Part shown: positions 48,593 through 59,550 of the stretch, piece after piece
Numbering within the stretch: position 1 is the first letter of the stretch
How the letters are laid out: every line of letters starts with the position of its first letter
From: Prinsepia uniflora
Lineage: Eukaryota; Streptophyta; Magnoliopsida; Rosales; Rosaceae
DNA length: 64,000 bases
Direction: 5' to 3'
Assembly (NCBI GenBank): GCA_032719365.1
Contig: CM064870.1
Span: 42,998,194-43,062,193 of the forward strand
Notes under the pieces: model-generated
The model's input: only the letters and a program-made list of their open reading frames with translations
Database searches by the model: none
What the model was told of the DNA's origin: nothing
Made by a program: the position numbers and the translations under genes

Positions 48593-48920
48593 GCAGTTGG
48601 GCGGTTGGTCTTCTTCTGCTGGATACGTGACACGTGTCATTTAGATCTGTGTGGCTCGCGACACGTGTCAGCCACTGAAGGTGGTGACGCTTCGTAGTCC
48701 GCATCAAGCTCTATAAATAAGGGAGGCCCAACACCGATTCCCTCACTTGCATGTTTTGAGAAATTGGGAAAACTCTGTTGAAGTGAATAGGTGATTTCTG
48801 ACCAGCTCTCGGCGACGGTACTCATGGTGGTGCGATTTCCAACGAACAATTCCTCCGCGAAAAAAAAATGGTAAGCGTCCCTTGTTCCCTATTTTGTAGA
48901 TTAATCCAGAAGTTGGTGAA
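48593..48920 (+). other. promoter-like segment of unknown origin
   Basis: Two CGACACGTGTCA / TGACACGTGTCA palindromes (about 48628 and 48658) precede TATAAATA (48712-48719). About 150 bp further on, CGCGAAAAAAAAATG/GTAAGC (about 48858-48876) resembles a leader with a splice donor. It joins the truncated LTR head on the left and the gypsy RNase H region on the right. It could be LTR-derived or part of a captured promoter. No gene body follows. Confidence 0.35.
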
Positions 48921-49445
48921 GAACTAGTCATGAACTGGAAGAAGTTTGTGGTTAGATCTTTGTAGGTCCAAGTCGATCTCTGAGTTGTGTTTCTCCATTT
49001 TTCTTGTAGATGTCCGAGGATAGTAACTTGTCCTCTCGTCGAGGGAGGATGCAAGCCGAGCCAGAGCATCGGCATGACTGTTTTCGAAGTGAGGGATTCG
49101 TGTCACAACATAACTGTGGAAACCACCCGGGAGAGATTTCGCCATTGCTCTGTACGCTGCCATGGAAGAGTCTTTGGCTTCATACTCGTTGTTGATCTAG
49201 TTGACAATGAGCTGGGAGTCGCTATATATTCTGATTTGTTTTGCATCCATGGTTTTCGCGAGGCGGAGTCCCTCGCGGAGAGCCTTATACTCAGCGGCAT
49301 TGTTCGATGCCTTGAACAGGAAGCAAAGGGAGTACTCCAGTTTGACCTTATCTGGTGTGGTGAGGATGAGTCTAGCCCCGGAGCCATTGTGGCAGGCTGA
49401 TCCACCGACGTATAGGAGCCAAATCCGATGAAAGGGATCTGGCTG
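48921..49445 (-). pseudogene. second (archaeal-type) RNase H of gypsy copy B
   Basis: Across frameshifts the minus strand gives KVKLEYSLCFLFKASNNAAE, YKALREGLRLAKTMDAKQI, IYSDSQLIVNQINNEYE and HFENSHADALARLASS. This is the additional RNase H located after the RT-RNase H module in Tat-lineage Ty3/gypsy elements. It ends near 48921; integrase and the 3' LTR are missing, so copy B is truncated here. Confidence 0.82.
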
Positions 49446-49552
49446 AGGGCTCTCCTTTTCTAAAGTATGTGTTATGGATGAAGGAAGAGCGGGCGAAATG
49501 GTCTCCCTTGTGGGTGCCGCGGGGACATAAGTGAATTCAAAAATAAAGTCTG

Positions 49553-49937
49553 CGATGGCCTACCCCTTCTCAGCTGTACCGGGAGCGAAAGTGATGTCAA
49601 ATTAGCTGAGTTTGATTGCCCATTTAAGTAACCTTACCAATGTTTCTGGCTTCTAGAACACCTGCCGAAGTGGTCTGTCGGTCATGACGATGATGGAATG
49701 AGCCTGGAAGTAGGGTCTGAGTTTCTTGGAAGACATGATGAGATCGAAGGCGAGTTTTTCCAAGTTGATGTACCTTGTCTCGTCGTCTTGCAAAGCCTTG
49801 CTTACGTAGTATACTGGGTGCTCAGCGCCGTCCTTCCGCCTAACAAGCACTGAACTGGTGGCAAAGGTGGAGACAGAGAGATACATGTAGAAGGGTTCTC
49901 CGGTCTCGGGTCTTGCCAACAGTGGCGCTCTTCCCAT
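49553..49937 (-). pseudogene. RT-linked RNase H and connection of gypsy copy B
   Basis: The frame 49653-49937 contains FYMYLSVSTFATSSVLVRRK, EHPVYYVSKALQDDETRY, LEKLAFDLIMSSKKLRPYF and IVMTDRPLRQVF, the first RNase H of plant gypsy pol. It is followed by LVRLLKWAIKLS and FDITFAPGTAEKG, with in-frame stops at about 49660, 49610 and 49570, mostly at CAG-type codons. It is inactive. Confidence 0.85.
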
Positions 49938-50065
49938 GTACTCCTAGAGCTCGGTGAAAGCCTTGGTGCATTCTTCAGTCTAGGTAATGTGTTTGGACTT
50001 GCTCTTGAGAGCTTTGAACAAAAGCACGCATTTTTCCGTGGCTTTGGAGATGAAACGCGTAAGAG

Positions 50066-50922
50066 CTATCGCTCGGCCGATGAGGCTTTGTACTTCCTTT
50101 TAGGTTCACGAGGTTCCATATCGACTTGGGCCTTGATCTTTTCTAGGTTGGCCTCGATACCTCGTTGACTGATCATGCAACCCAGAAACATCCTAGAATC
50201 AACTCCGAAGACGCACTTGGCCGGGTTCAGCCTCATCCGATACTGTTTGAGGACGTCGAACATTCGCGAGAGGTTGGGGATGTGTAGGTCAGCCGCCTTA
50301 CTCTTAACAAGCATGTCATCGACATAGGCCTCCATTATCTTCTCTATCTGCTCTGCAAACATAAAGTTCACTAGGCGTTGGTAGGTAGTCCTTGCATTCT
50401 TGAGTCCGAATGGCATTACATTATAGCAATATAAGCCCTGGTCTGTCGGGAAAGTTGTGTGTATCTGGTCTGCCGGGTGCATGGAGATTTGGTTGTAGCT
50501 AGAGTATGCATCCATGAAGCTTAAGAGTTCGTGCCCAGCCTTGGCATCGACTCGTTGGTCTAACTTGGGCAGAGGGAACCTAGCCTTAGGGCATGCCTTG
50601 TTCAGGTCGGTAAAGTCAATGCACATTCTACATGCCCTTGAGGGTTTCTTGACGAGGACAACGTTGGCTACCCAAACAGCGTAGACGGCCTTCTAGACGA
50701 AATGAGGTGTTGAGTTTGACGATCTCGGCCTTTATGGCCTCTATTCTCTCTGCGTCGTAGAGGTGACGCTTTTGTTCGACCAACTTGTAAGATGGGTCGA
50801 ACTCAGCTGGTGGCATATAACATTGGTGGATATGCCAGACAGGTCGGCGTGAGACCACGTGAAGACTTTAGAGTTGTTCGGTAAAAAGTTGATTAATTGC
50901 AAGTGGAGATCGAGGGAGAGCG
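50066..50922 (-). pseudogene. reverse transcriptase of gypsy copy B (Tat-like)
   Basis: The frame 50066-50626 contains CIDFTDLNKACPKARFPLP, ELLSFMDAYSSYNQI, GLYCYNVMPFGLKNARTTYQ and the catalytic YVDDMLVKS box, all typical of the Tat/Retand/Ogre branch. The upstream part (50628-50922) keeps the DAERIEAIKAEIVKL stretch with frameshifts. At 50922 the frame is cut by a solo LTR and resumes at 54130. Removing the insertion and one duplication copy restores a continuous frame across the junction (KIGTTL, then SLDLHLQLINFL). Confidence 0.88.
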
Positions 50923-53900
50923 TGTAACGACCCGTCCCAAATTCCTAGATTAGATTAGTGACTACTCACGATTAGTGAGGTTAATCTGTGATTACTTGAG
51001 CGAAATCGGACGAACAATGCGAAATGACCGTTTTGCCCCTAGTCGTGGCAAAACGTTGACTTTTCATTCAGGGGGTCAAATGGGCTTTGACCGATGACCG
51101 TGACGTAGTTCGTGACGTCACGAGTTCATAGACAGGTGGCACGTTTAATTCTGACGTCCGAGGAGGAAGTTATGACGTTCGGAAGCTTAGGGACATTTTG
51201 GTAATTTTGGTTAAAAGGAGCAAATAGTTGACTTTTTGACCGAGAGGTCCGATGGCCGAGGACCGAGGACCGTTATATAGATCGGAATGATACGAATCCA
51301 TAGACAGGCGGCACGCTGAAATCGAACTTCGAACGGGGAAGTTATAGGTCACGGAAGTTCGATTTCACTATGCACGTACTTCGAGGCGGTGATGAGGTGG
51401 CCATTTCTGATTGGGCCAGATATTTTGAGTGGGTCCCATGGATGAGTGACAAGTGTCACTCATCCCATTGGCTAAATCCCTTAATTTGTGGATCTAAGTA
51501 ATTAAATATTATTATTTTGATTATTTTATAATTAATCCAATTATCATTCAATCCTAGCCCTCCATCTCTCATCTAATCTCTAAATCCCAACCATCCATTA
51601 ATTCCCTCTCCCATCAGATATCTTCTTCTTCTTTTCTTCTTCAAACCTGCACCCCCCCACCATTTTCTTCATCCTCCATTTTCAAACACCACACCACACA
51701 CATACCACCACACCTCACCATTATTCATCTTGTGAGCCCGTGAGTGAGTGTGAGGAAGTGAGGAAGGACTGGGATAAGGAGGAGGACACGAGGGCCGGCC
51801 ATGGTGGCTCACGGCGGCGGCTCACGGCGGGTGAACCCGTGAGGTAAGGAAATGTCCAAAAATTCAAATTTCGGTTTTGTTAGTTTTTGTTCAATTCTAA
51901 GGATTGGGAAACATTTCTGGGGACTCTAGGAGGTTAATGGGATTAGTTTTGGGGCTTAGGATGGCCGGAAATGGCCGTGAACGGCCGGAGAAAATCCGGC
52001 CACCATTGATGGCGAATGGAAGCACGGTTTTGGGGTGTTTAATTCGATTTTAATTAGCTAGAAAGATAGGAAATAGGATTAGGATTATATTAGGATTAAA
52101 ATGGGATGAAATGGACCTAAAATCAGTCCGAAAACCGGAGAAAAACCGACGGATGAACGGTGTTTTGCTACAGTGAAAAACTGGTTCAGGTTGAGGTAGG
52201 AGATGATGAACAGTGTTTTCGACCTTCTAGGGGCGTCTGGGCCATAATTTGGGAAAGTGTTCAACACGGGAAATCTTCTATTCGATGTAACGAAGATTTT
52301 GGGACTGGTCTGGTGTCAATTGGACATCGGAAGGTTTAGGATCGGTTTAAAAATAGTTAAAAGTTCGGGAAAATTACGGGGCTTTGGTAGGAGGTTAATT
52401 AAGTAGTTAGTAACCTTCTATTAAAATTTGGATAGGTTTGGGAGTCCCGGTGATGGTGATCGGCTCGGGAGAGCCTATGGCACGCAAATCGAGGCCCCAA
52501 CTCGGACGGTCTATGAGTGGACCTTGTTTTCTAAATTGGTGCATGCATAAATGTTTATTATATGTTTTAAATACTTGTTTGTGATGCCATGAGTGCATTT
52601 GGATGTGTGGTTACATATAGGCACGTATTTCGAGGTTTCGGCCCTATACGAGTCTGTATTTCTTTATTGGTCTAAATGTAAGGTTTTGGATTTCTAAAAG
52701 GATAAACTTGGGTATGAGACCCATTTGGTTTTGTCTCGGGCATATGACTCTATTTACGACCTTCGGGTCTAAATTGTGTTCGCGACGGGTGCTATGTGCA
52801 CGACGATCGATGATACGACGCTCGCCTCCAGATTGGGATGTGTTCCTTCCGGAGAGGTCACGATGCACGATTCGTGGTCGGGCAGCCTGGGGAGGCTCGA
52901 CTTCGGAGTGCTGACGGTTCAGGATATCGATCGGTGATGAGTGTACCATCATCTTGTGGTGGTCGCGTCGGTTGATACGTTCACGACGACATACCAGGAT
53001 TGAGGGCGGTCCTGGATGGATGGTTGCACGCATCACTATGATCAGAGTCGTGACTGACCCTTAGATATCGGGCACGGTGCCCAGTTGAGTCATATGTTCG
53101 GGTACGAGACCCAGTTGTTTTACACTGATGATTTTGGGTCAGGGACCCTAGATGGATTTCCAAGTTCATGACGGTTTACGGGAACCGGCATGAACTCTGG
53201 AAAGGTCATTGTGGTTCATGACGGTTTATGGGAACTGTCATGAACCTTTGTCAGGTCATTTTGGTTCATGACGGTTTATGGGAATCGGCATGAACCCTAG
53301 TTAATGGATGTTATGGATCATGGCGGTTCAAGGGAACCGGGCATGAATGCTTATGTTATGTATATATGTATTCATATACCTTCCTTTACTTCTATTATCT
53401 CCTCCGGGGAGGGTCGTTGGCCTGGGTGGACCCCGGAGTAGTCACGGAGCACCGACTGAGTGGAGTCACCCCCAGTTGGGTTCCTTACTCTCAGGAAGGC
53501 TATGATTACTATTACCTCGGGTAGGGTCAGTGGTCTGCGGACATTGATCTTGACTTTGAGAAGACTCGGATTGAGACCTGGGTAGCACGCGCGTAGCTTT
53601 GGAAACCATGACAGGATTGGTTGTGTGAATTATATGTGTTTGTGATATAAATATGATATATGATATGTGATGTGTGTTTACACAGGTTTTGGGCAGTGGC
53701 CCGTATGGTTAGTTTCTTATGATTTGGGCTAAGTCCCTCATGGATTTGGGCAGTTGCCCGTATGGTCATTTTCATTATGGTTCTTTCAACCTTCGTTTTG
53801 GGCTTAGTCCCACATATGGTTCTTTCGGTTAAATGGTTTTCGAATGCATGCATGCTTTTTAGTGAAGAGTACAAATGTCTTCTTATGAAATGTTTTTATA

Positions 53901-54129
53901 AACTTTTGTTTTGTCCACTCACAGCTTTTAAAGTTTTGACTGCCCTTCAGGTTGACATAGGATGTGGACTGTAGCAGAGACCGAGATATCACATACCTCA
54001 TCCGGATCCTGGCATACTCTGATAGCCCGGGAGGGCAAAGGTCTGAAATATCCCTTTTCTGACACTTCGTGTAAGACGGGAGCAGGGTCATCCCGCACAA
54101 ATCCCGGGGGGATTGGATGGGTCCTGTTA
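50923..54129 (+). mobile_element. solo LTR (3,207 bp) in gypsy copy B, TSD GAGCG
   Basis: It starts TGTAACGACCCGTCCC and ends GGGTCCTGTTA (the final CA has become TA). The duplication GAGCG is perfect (50918-50922 and 54130-54134). It contains the hairpin (51440-51465), an AG/GTAAGG donor at 51844, tandem 'CATGACGGTTTATGGGAAC' repeats and a CCCTTCAG/GTTG acceptor at 53950. It lies opposite in strand to the host pol and splits it. Confidence 0.95.
53160..53350. repeat. four tandem ~52-bp TTCATGACGGTTTATGGGAA units
   Basis: TTCATGACGGTTTATGGGAA followed by CCGGCATGAAC recurs four times with a period of about 52 bp and small changes. The same module occurs three times in the LTR at 61563-61690. 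Confidence 0.9.
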
Positions 54130-54717
54130 GAGCGTAGTTCCAATCTTTACCTTTCGGTCGACAAAATTATGGGAGATCGTGATTTCTTCTACCTCCTCAA
54201 GTGGTTGTGGGTGCGGTGTTGCCGAATGGTCCCTAAGGTCTTCAATCGGCCCATCCTGTATTTTATGCGCCTCTTGAGGGTCGATGGGGTCGACCTCAAA
54301 TGCTAACTCTATCACTGCCATGGTTTCTTTTGGCAATTGGATCAAGGTGACGGAGTTGCACGCCCTTGTAGCCATTTGGTCCCCGCGGACCTAGCCAATA
54401 CCCATGGGGGTGGGAAATTAAACCAAAAGTAGGTGCGTGGAAACTACGGCTTTCATTTGGTTAAGTATTCCTCGTCTGAGAATGGCATTGTAGGTCGCGG
54501 GGCAGTCTACTATCAAGAAGGGTGCGAGCACTATTGCTCTCTGTGAGTGTGATCCGAATGAGGGTGGGAGCGTAACAGTGTCGTTTGGGACGATGGAGCC
54601 CTTAGTGAAACCGTATAGTGGTGTGGGGGAACGATCCAGGCTGGATTCTGGTATGCCCAATTGCTTGAATGCCTTCATGAAGAGGACATTGACAGAGCTT
54701 CCAGTGTCAACCATCAC
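54130..54717 (-). pseudogene. aspartic protease and linker of gypsy copy B
   Basis: The frame 54418-54717 has MVDTGSSVNVLFMKAFKQLG (DTGSS active-site loop), FLIVDCPATYNAILRRG and AVVSTHLLL, matching Tat-lineage proteases. After a stop at about 54417 the linker frame 54127-54375 continues with GDQMATRAC, DLRDHSATPHPQPLEEVEEI and VDRKVKIGTTL. It then meets the solo LTR. Single stops break it. Confidence 0.85.
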
Positions 54718-57270
54718 TAGCTAGACATCGAAGTGGGATATTTATGTCATAACGGCAATCGAGTCATCGTGAGGGTAGACGATCCCTCGTTCTTCTTCCT
54801 CTTAGAACGTGATGGGTACCCATCCAAGCCAACTAGTTTTCTTGGCTCTGCCATCTTCGATGCTAAAGAGCTAGTGATTTTGTTTGGTCGCTCTCAGGAA
54901 GTTTTTTTTCGCTAGGCGGAAAGTGAGCGGGCAAGAGATGGATAGCCCTCCCAAGATTGTGTTGATCTATGGATTGCGAGGTGGAGGTGGTGCATGAGGA
55001 AGGAATTGGTTGATCTTTCCGTCCCGAGCCAGAGCCTCTACTAGGTCCCGAAACGCCACACATTGATCGATATTGTGTCTGTTGTACTTGTGGTACTAGC
55101 AGTAGGTCCCTGTGTCTTTGCCAAGCTTGCCCTTGGCTGGTGTCCAGGTAGATTTTGGTATCATGTGCTCTACATTGAGAAGGACATTTTCATAAGGGGT
55201 GTTGAGGATTGTGTAGGTCTCGTACTTTGACCGAGGAACTCACTTCTCCCCTTTGTTTGGCCGCTCCCCCTGCTGTCTTTCTTGATGATTTGGGTTCTTA
55301 CCCTTATTTCCTGGGCTATACATGATGTTGCTGTGAGGGTAGTCTTTCTATTTTCCCCCATAGCCCTATTGCCCCGGATCTTGAGGGCGTTTTCCTGAGC
55401 TTTGTTGGTCCTGGCCGCTCGGTAGGTAAGTTTTTACCAAGTCAGCCCGGGGAGGTTGGTAGGTGTTGGTTGTGTTAGACTTTTGGCTTAGCGTTTCGGC
55501 ATTGGCGTGTACCGCCGCCTATTTCATAATTTCATTATATGTAATCCAGCCTTGGGTGTGATCCGCATACCTGAAGGGGGAATCCCGGAGGCCACTCTTG
55601 AAGGCCGTGAAGTTTTCTCTGTCGTCCGTTTCAGCACATTGGGACTATTCATAACTAAACCTGGCTGCGTACCTCTGCAGTGGCTCGTATTCACCCTGTT
55701 TTAGCTGTAAAAGAACTTTGATCGAGGATACGCGGTCAGTCTGAATCATAAATTGGTTCATGAAGGTGGATGTGAGCTATTCAAAAGAGTCGATGAACCT
55801 AGCTTCCAGTTTGTAGAATGAATTAATTGCTACCTCTGTCAGCGTAGAACTGAAGATAAGGCATTGTTCCACGTTTGCGAGGGTCTTTAGGGCAACGACG
55901 GAGTAGAAGTTATTCAGGTGGTTCCATGGGTCGTCTTTTCCAGTGTAGAGTGGGATCTTCAGGGGTTTGATCTCGTGATCGATTCTAAACTGGTTGATTC
56001 TCTCCGTGAAGGGCCCCTGACTTGTTTTTAACCAAGTTTGTCTTGCTACCAGCTTCGTCCGGGCCTCGAGTGACCTAACTCGGTCCATAACATGTTGGAC
56101 GAGTGAGTCGGTTTGGGATGGCTAGGGTGCCACTTGGTCGAAATGGTCGGACCTCTCGGTGTCCTTGAGTTTGTGGTTGCGGTCGACCTGCCATGACCGC
56201 TCAGTACCGCTCGATGTCTCTCCAACGAGGTAGTTCCTAGGGGCCTCTGCGCCTTGGACCGAGCTATAATGACCGCTCGATGTCCCTCTTAAGAGGAAGT
56301 TCCTAGAAGCCCTCGCACCATCCACCGAGATGCGCTGACTGCTCAGTATGCATCCGGGGGGTGTCCCTAGAGGTGCCCTTGTTGACGGTCGAGCTAGGCT
56401 AACCGCTCGGTGTCACCGCGGGAAAATCTTGATGGTTGTTCGCCCCGTCGCGTCAGTTTGGTTATATGTTGGGTTTACCGAGCCGACTTGACAGTGCTCT
56501 AGTCTATTGAGAGGAGCTAGCGTCCTCTATCTCAATAACAGGGATAGAGATGAGATCTTCCATAGAATAGGTCCCTTGACTGTTGTTCCAACGGGGCCAC
56601 CGAGCGGTGATGTTGGCTCGGTGGCCATGGCCCTTTTTTTCCTCTCGCCGAGGATGTAGTTAGTACGCATGGAAATCAAAGGCCGACTGATGCCTTCATG
56701 AGCCCTCGCTCAGGGTGTCGCGGGCGTCACGGTAGATCCTGGTGTCGCCGGGTTGGTTGCCAAGGATAATGAGCATCCGAGTGTGCTTCTTGCTCAGCTC
56801 GGTGGCCGCTTGTTGATTTTTGCTTAGCTCGGCTACCATGTGAATCTTTTCTTTCCCCGCCACTTGGCGATTTCTTTCGGGTCGTTCAGCACACTCGGCC
56901 AGCACCTGGTTAGCCACATCCTCACCGACACAGGATCGGTGCTCCACCAACTCAGCATGCGCAACCCGTAGTTGTTCGGCCACCTCGGTGTATCGATCGT
57001 CGAGTGCCTGGCATCTCGACTCGGCCTGTATGCCTTTGGTTTTAACTTCCGCCATGTCATTCTGGAGATTTTCAATGATTTGTATAAAGTTCGAAGAGTG
57101 GTCTCTCGGTGTTCTGGGTCCTTGCCCAGGTGTGATCTCGCCGAGATCTTGATCGCCCTGCATTTTTCCTAGGGGGCGAGTGGGTTGTCGGCTTATAATG
57201 TGGACGAGTGCTTGCTCGACCTGGTTGAGAGTAGGTAAACTTAGTCAGTTTCCTACAAATGGCACCAAAC
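54718..57270 (-). pseudogene. gag region of gypsy copy B
   Basis: From the LTR: the gag start at 57163 (MQGDQDLGEITPGQGPRTP), a 155-residue, Glu/Lys-rich coiled-coil frame to 56696, then a decayed DTERS repeat part (56122-56420). The capsid part follows at 55777-56088 with PFTERINQFRID, LKIPLYTGKDDPWNHLNNFY and AINSFYKLEARFIDSF. Then comes a basic C-terminal part (about 54860-55700) without an intact zinc knuckle. Gag packages element RNA. Several frameshifts and stops make it non-functional. Confidence 0.8.
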
Positions 57271-57756
57271 GTTTGAAGAGTTAAATGTTCCAATTGTCGA
57301 TTACTCGTCGTCCAATCACCAAATGACGCGTGTCCTTCCTCGTAACCTGCCAAATAGGAGAGTAGTCGTTCTTCCGTTAGTACGGGCACCGGTGTAGTGT
57401 CGGCCTAAGGTTCTCCGACGGTCAAGTTAGTAACTTTGTTCGTAAGAGGAAACGATAAATGGTAAGTTCGGCAGAGTATTAGTGAATAGTAGATATTAGT
57501 CACCTTTATTGGGAAATGTATACCTCTTATGTATAAGTAGGTGGGATGTTCGATTTTCATAGTTTCGATGTTAGACAAATACTCCTCGATTTGTATGTTG
57601 GCACGTGTTAGAAGATCGAGCATGGATAGGCTTCCAAGTGGCATCTTGCATTGGGCCCGATGTTGGGGCTATGTATGTATTGCGGGCTTAGGCCTTGTTC
57701 ACTGCTTGGGCTTTAGGTATACAATCCCGTGGGTCTGGTCAGATATGGTGTCAACA
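57271..57756 (-). repeat. 5' LTR of gypsy copy B (486 bp)
   Basis: Aligns over its whole length with 33920-34405. On the minus strand it begins TGTTGACACCATATC. The primer stretch GGTGCCATTTGTAGGAAA follows at about 57250-57270. No matching 3' LTR exists in the window. Confidence 0.88.
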
Positions 57757-58404
57757 AATTTTATTTCTATTTGACATGTTTTCTTTTAGTTTTTAAAACG
57801 TGCATTCAGTCAATTTTTGTCCAATTGTTAGTCTTTATGTAATTTTGATTATCAGCATGCTGTTAACTGAGAATACCCAAATGATGAAATGTGAAGTATA
57901 TGGCTAAAACTTGCTAGCTTCTGAAGTCTTTTTCAGTTTGACAATCACAAATTGGTCTTCATGTGTTTGAATGTGGTATAATCTGGTTATATTTGTTTGG
58001 GACATAATTCGTATTAGGTTCACACCTATGAAAATATGATACAACTTTGACAATGATCTGCTTTTTGTCGTATTAGTTCAGTATATTTAACGATGGTGAA
58101 TGATGGCATATGGTTTACTTAGTTTCTTGGAGGTCAATTTGGTTACGGAGTTGTTTGAATTCTTTATGTATTATTTTGTTTTTGTATACTTAAGAATCAA
58201 CTTGTATCAAAATTTTCATTGATGTGTTTGGATGGTGAATAGAGCCATGAACTTGCTTTTTACCCAGACATAGATTGTTGTTCTGTTTCATAAGGGATTG
58301 GCTTTCTTCAATCTTTTTTGTGAATTTTCAGTGGCATACAAATAACTCAATTCCCTATTAGCTGCAACTATGAACTGTCATGATTTGAATTTTTGAGTAG
58401 ATAG
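57757..58404. repeat. flanking DNA shared with 34406-35180
   Basis: Collinear with 34406-35180, minus two blocks. It ends GAGTAGATAG immediately before a TGTAAC-type LTR, as in copy A. Confidence 0.75.
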
Positions 58405-59550
58405 TGTAACGACACGTCCCAAGTTTAAGGGATTATCAAGAATAAATTGAGAATTATCGAGACTAATCGGGATTAGTTCAAGTGAAATGACGATTTTGGC
58501 CCTAGAAGGGTAAAATGTTAACTTTTGACTCGGGTGGTCAAATGCACGTGGATCGAGCTCCATTACGTAGATCAAGTTGATACATGTCCGTAGACAAGCG
58601 GCACGTCGAGATCGAATATCGTATGAGGAAGTTACTGGTCTAGAACTATTTTTCATACTATTTATGGTTACACGTTTTACGATGAGTTAACTTTTGGGTT
58701 TGTCTTGAGTGGACCCAAAATATCAGTTTTGGACCAATTGATGAGTGTCACGTGTCACTCATCCATTGATCCTCATCTTCGTACATGCATCTCACCTCCC
58801 TTCTCCCATTTTCATTCACCCAAACTGAAACCCCCTTTCCCAATTCATTCTCTGCATCTAGTGTCAGTTGACGACCACAGAGAGTGGCTGAGAGAGGCCG
58901 CGAGAGACGGAAGGACGACGGAGCCGTCGTGGTGGTGGCCTAAAACCCATGAAACCTAGGTAAACCCGAAACCCATTTATGTTTGAAATTCAAATTTGGT
59001 TTTTGGACATTTTAGATAGGAACTGAAGCCCTAGTTGTGTTCCTCGAGTTAGGACGAGTTAATAGGGCCAAGAACGAAAGGAAATGAACATCTAGACCAC
59101 CCTAGAAGGACGGTTGCAGGTGACCCGTGAGGATTCAAGTTTGGACCGTTTACAAGTACAGTTTCTGAGTTTTGAGGTTTTGGATCTCTTCCTGGGAGGA
59201 ATACGATCATGTGTGTGAAAGAATGGCTGAAAACAGTTGAGAATTGACGGAGATATGGCCAGGTCGAGTTGTGGGTAAAAATGACCCATTACAATCAAAC
59301 AGGTTGACTCGCCTGAAAGAAGACAATGATGATGTGGCATCTTGTCAGGCCACGTGGCCAACCAGAGCGTGACACATGGCCAGGTGTCAGTTTAGTTAGT
59401 AAATGACGTGCCAAGGCCACGTCAGACCACGTGGACCATTGAGATGGTGCCATGTGGCAGTATGTCAGGACTTGTCCGATGACGTGACAGCTAACGTGGC
59501 ATGTCCACGTCAGCGATTTCAGACCACGTGGACCAGTGGGGCAGTGCTGT
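58405..59550 (+). mobile_element. LTR head (partial), interrupted by the element at 59551
   Basis: It starts TGTAACGACACGTCCC. It keeps the head motifs, a decayed hairpin (58740-58763), a candidate AG/GTAAAC donor at 58960 and an ACGT-core array (59336-59535). The remainder is outside the window. Its first ~490 bp are the paralogue of 35181-35411 plus 48321-48592, and supply the empty site for the LARD-like insertion. Confidence 0.82.
59336..59535. promoter_or_regulatory. array of CCACGTGG/CCACGTCA sites in an LTR
   Basis: About eight ACGT-core motifs (GGCCACGTGGCC, CAGACCACGTGGACC twice, GATGACGTGAC, GTCCACGTCAGC, GGCCACGTCAG, AAATGACGTGCC, CTAACGTGGC) within 200 bp. It is the equivalent of the arrays at 15668 and 44531, with G-box motifs favoured over TGACGTCA. 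bZIP binding is inferred. Confidence 0.6.

Noticed and set aside
48743..49075. 110-codon minus-strand frame that might be a host gene with its own promoter
   Set aside because: It overlaps the RNase H pseudogene in another frame and crosses the unrelated junction at about 48,920.
55690..58893. A second prohibitin gene next to the duplicated locus
   Set aside because: The duplicated segment stops at the gag breakpoint (32,284). No prohibitin exon sequence occurs to the left of 55,690.
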